Shown: positions 5,221 through 7,904 of the stretch, piece after piece
Layout: each line of letters starts with the position of its first letter
How positions within the stretch are numbered: position 1 is the first letter of the stretch
Assembly (NCBI GenBank): GCA_934255105.1
Contig: CAKQNH010000191.1
Coordinates: 1-7,904 of the forward strand
Length of the DNA: 7,904 nucleotides
Source of the DNA: an uncultured Pirellulaceae bacterium
Lineage (GTDB): Bacteria > Planctomycetota > Planctomycetia > Pirellulales > Pirellulaceae
Direction: 5' to 3'
Notes under the pieces: generated by a model
The model's input: the letters and a program-made list of their open reading frames with translations, nothing else
The model's database searches: none
Told to the model about the DNA's origin: nothing
Program-made: the position numbers and the translations under genes

Positions 5221-7904
5221 ATGAGCCAAGACGACAATTCCTCGCTACTGAGCCACCTTGTTCGCGAGCGCATTATCTTGCTCGACGGCGCGATGGGGAC
5301 GATGATCCAGCGTCTTGCCCTAAACGAAGAGGACGTGCGGGGCGAGCGATTCGCAGACCACAATAAGGACCTGAAGAACTTCGCCGACATTCTGTGCCTG
5401 ACGCATCCCGACAAGATCACCGCAATTCATGCCGCCTATTTCGCAGCCGGCAGCGACATCGTGGAAACCAATACGTTCGGTGCCTCTCCCGTAGGCATGA
5501 TCGAATTTGGATTGCCGCTGGAACTGGTTGACGAGATCAACCGTGCCGCGGTTGCCTGCGCGCGGAAGGCGGCCGACGAGTGGAACGAGCGGACGCCGGA
5601 CAAACCTCGTTTTGTAGCCGGATCGATCGGTCCGACGACCAAGCAATTGGCGATCAGCACCGAGAACGATCCCGCCCACCGAGGTGCCACGTTTGAACAG
5701 ATGGTCGACAGCTACCGCGCTCAGGTCAATGCCTTGGTAGCCGCCGGGGTGGATATCCTGCTTCCGGAAACGGCGATCGACACGTTGAATTTGAAAGCCT
5801 GTCTGTTTGCAATTGCCGACTTTTTCAAGGCGGGTGGCAAGCGTGTTCCGGTCATGGCCAGCGGTACATTTGGCGATGGCGGTCGGACGTTTGTGAGCGC
5901 GCAGAGCGTCGAAGCGTTTTGGACGGCCATCAATCACTTCCCGCTGTTGTCTGTGGGTATGAACTGCGCCCTAGGTCCCGACGTCATGCGGTCGCATATC
6001 GAAGAGCTCTCGCGAGTCGCAGAGATTCCCATTTCCTGCCATCCCAACGCTGGATTGCCCAACGAGATGGGTCAGTTCGACTTGGGCCCCCAGGAGATGG
6101 CTGACAAACTGGGTGAATATGCCGACAGCGGTTGGGTCAACATTCTTGGCGGCTGCTGCGGAACAACCCCAGACCATATTCGAGCGATCGCCGCGCGAGT
6201 CGAAGGCCGCAAGCCCAAGCAGGACTCGCCCGGCCCCGTCTACACGCGACTCTCCGGCCAAATGCCCCTGGTCTTGCGCCCCGAGATCCCGTTCACGATG
6301 ATCGGCGAACGAACCAACGTCATGGGCAGCAAGCAATTCGCGCGCCTGATCCGCGACGACAAGTACGAAGAAGGGGTCGAGATCGCGCGCGCCCAGGTCG
6401 AGAACGGGGCCACGATTATCGACGTCAACTTCGACGAGGGGATGCTCGACGGCGTGGAGGCGATGATTCGCTTCTTGAGGCTGATCGCCGGCGACCACGT
6501 AGCCGCGTCAGTCCCCATCATGATCGATAGCAGCAAGTGGGAAGTGCTCGAGGCCGGCCTGCGCAATGTGCAGGGCAAAGCCATCGTGAACTCCATTTCG
6601 CTCAAGGACGGTGAAGCCGAATTCCTGCGCCGCGCGGCACTCGTCCGCCAGTACGGTGCGGCCGCAGTGGTCATGGCATTCGACGAAGAGGGGCAAGCCG
6701 CTGATGAAGATAGCAAGGTGCGCATCTGCAAGCGCGCCTACGACTTGCTCAGAAACGAATTGGATTTCCCCGCCGAGGATATCATCTTCGACCCCAATAT
6801 TCTGACCATCGCTACCGGCATGGAGGAGCACAATAACTACGCCGTCGACTTCATCAACGCCGTCCGCCGCATCAAGCAGGAATGCCCCGGTGCCAAGACT
6901 AGCGGTGGAGTGAGCAATATCAGCTTCAGCTTCCGCGGCAACGACCCGGTCCGCGAGGCGATCCACAGCGCCTTCCTATATCACGCCGTGGCCGCCGGAC
7001 TGGATATGGGTATCGTCAACGCAGGCCAATTGGAAGTCTACGAGCAGATCCCGCCAGATATGCTGCAGCACGTAGAGGATGTGCTGCTCAATCGCCGACC
7101 CGATGCTACCGAACGCCTGCTGGAGTTCGCCGAAACCGTGAAGGGGGATGGCAAAAAGAAATCGGGCGAAGACCTAGCGTGGCGTGCAGAATCGGTAACC
7201 GAGCGCATGAAGCATGCGTTGGTCAAAGGTATCGACAAGTACATCGTCGAAGACACCGAGGAAGCTCGGCAACACTTTGACCGCTGCATCCAAGTCATCG
7301 AGGGTCCCTTGATGGACGGCATGAAGGTCGTGGGGGATCTGTTCGGCGCAGGCAAAATGTTCTTGCCTCAAGTGGTCAAGTCTGCGCGGGTTATGAAGAA
7401 GGCGGTGGCTTATCTGGAACCGTTCATGGACGAAGAGAAGCGTCTGGCCGGAACGCTCGACCAAGCCGCGCGCGGCAAGTTCTTAATCGCCACGGTCAAA
7501 GGCGACGTGCATGACATCGGTAAAAATATCGTGGGTGTCGTGCTGCAGTGCAACAACTACGAAGTCATCGATCTGGGCGTAATGGTCTCCTCAGACAAGA
7601 TTCTGGCAGAAGCCGTTGAGCGGGGCGTCGACATGATCGGCTTGAGCGGTCTGATCACGCCGTCGCTGGATGAAATGTCCCACGTGGCCCGCGAGATGAA
7701 ACGCGCCGGGATGACGATGCCGCTGCTGGTCGGCGGAGCCACAACCAGCGCCAAGCACACGGCGGTTAAGATCTCCCCCAACTACGACGGGCCGGTGGTG
7801 CACGTGTTGGACGCTAGTCGCAGCGTGAGCGTCGTGGAGCGACTATTGAACAAGGAGCACCGCGACGAGTTCATCGCCCAAAACGTCGAAACGCAAAAGG
7901 AGCT
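5221..7904 (+). CDS. metH: Cobalamin-dependent methionine synthase MetH (3' end beyond window)
   Basis: The enzyme transfers a methyl group from 5-methyltetrahydrofolate via cobalamin to homocysteine, giving methionine and tetrahydrofolate in the cytoplasm. In all, 894 codons are visible. The homocysteine module (about 1-325) has [11 protein letters not shown] (20-30), ETNTFGASP and the zinc cysteines Cys249 (MNCALGP) and Cys312/Cys313 ([14 protein letters not shown]). These are two residues later than E. coli C247, C310 and C311. The pterin module (about 355-620) has [11 protein letters not shown] (360-370) and [13 protein letters not shown] (561-573). The cap (about 650-740) has [15 protein letters not shown] and [11 protein letters not shown]. 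The B12 module has DVHDIGK with the cobalt ligand His764, GLSGLIT with Ser809 and Thr813, and GGATT (838-842). All key residues are present. The C-terminal AdoMet-binding reactivation domain would lie beyond the window. The ATG at 5221 has no Shine-Dalgarno. GTG 5185 is the only in-frame earlier start before the stop at 5161. Confidence 0.97.
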   Translation, partial: MSQDDNSSLLSHLVRERIILLDGAMGTMIQRLALNEEDVRGERFADHNKDLKNFADILCLTHPDKITAIHAAYFAAGSDIVETNTFGASPVGMIEFGLPLELVDEINRAAVACARKAADEWNERTPDKPRFVAGSIGPTTKQLAISTENDPAHRGATFEQMVDSYRAQVNALVAAGVDILLPETAIDTLNLKACLFAIADFFKAGGKRVPVMASGTFGDGGRTFVSAQSVEAFWTAINHFPLLSVGMNCALGPDVMRSHIEELSRVAEIPISCHPNAGLPNEMGQFDLGPQEMADKLGEYADSGWVNILGGCCGTTPDHIRAIAARVEGRKPKQDSPGPVYTRLSGQMPLVLRPEIPFTMIGERTNVMGSKQFARLIRDDKYEEGVEIARAQVENGATIIDVNFDEGMLDGVEAMIRFLRLIAGDHVAASVPIMIDSSKWEVLEAGLRNVQGKAIVNSISLKDGEAEFLRRAALVRQYGAAAVVMAFDEEGQAADEDSKVRICKRAYDLLRNELDFPAEDIIFDPNILTIATGMEEHNNYAVDFINAVRRIKQECPGAKTSGGVSNISFSFRGNDPVREAIHSAFLYHAVAAGLDMGIVNAGQLEVYEQIPPDMLQHVEDVLLNRRPDATERLLEFAETVKGDGKKKSGEDLAWRAESVTERMKHALVKGIDKYIVEDTEEARQHFDRCIQVIEGPLMDGMKVVGDLFGAGKMFLPQVVKSARVMKKAVAYLEPFMDEEKRLAGTLDQAARGKFLIATVKGDVHDIGKNIVGVVLQCNNYEVIDLGVMVSSDKILAEAVERGVDMIGLSGLITPSLDEMSHVAREMKRAGMTMPLLVGGATTSAKHTAVKISPNYDGPVVHVLDASRSVSVVERLLNKEHRDEFIAQNVETQKE

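Noticed and set aside
5320..5937. 205-codon minus-strand open frame opposite metH
   Set aside because: It is antisense to the homocysteine-binding module of metH. Its composition looks like a frame shadow.

Overview
The window looks like chromosomal DNA from a GC-moderate bacterium, most likely a planctomycete of the Pirellulales type. This is an inference. It rests on the style of the proteins, poor Shine-Dalgarno sites at two of the three gene starts, and a GC-rich palindromic repeat read through inside a protein gene, which I associate with that group. No rRNA or other taxonomic marker is present.

Layout: two genes on the minus strand (positions 1-4204) diverge from one gene on the plus strand (5221 to the window end). 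Between them lies a non-coding region of about 1.0 kb. The minus-strand pair is dabA followed 24 bp later by dabB, which runs off the left edge. Together they encode a DAB-type energy-coupled inorganic carbon (CO2/bicarbonate) accumulation complex. DabA is the carbonic-anhydrase-like subunit (formerly DUF2309/UPF0753). DabB is the NuoL/MrpA-like ion-conducting membrane subunit. The plus-strand gene is metH, cobalamin-dependent methionine synthase. It is cut by the right edge after the homocysteine, pterin, cap and B12-binding modules.

The intergenic region (4205-5220) is rich in structure. From left to right it holds the dabA ribosome binding site, several DnaA-box-like 9-mers spread over 4356-4575, a strong 13-bp-arm hairpin (4531-4563) and a smaller hairpin (4667-4684). 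It also holds a striking array of six sites (4781-4993). Each site is a pair of CAATTG-type palindromes set exactly 9 bp apart. Three sites sit in perfect 32-bp tandem repeats and three in diverged 48-49-bp repeats, and the last site is in reverse orientation. No known riboswitch was recognised upstream of metH.

Functionally, dabA and dabB should work as one membrane complex supplying bicarbonate, either for autotrophy or for carboxylation reactions in a heterotroph. metH belongs to methionine/one-carbon metabolism and shows no obvious link to them beyond sharing the divergent upstream region. The most notable points are the CAATTG array and the two in-frame copies of a palindromic repeat that encode a 14-residue-period insertion in DabA.
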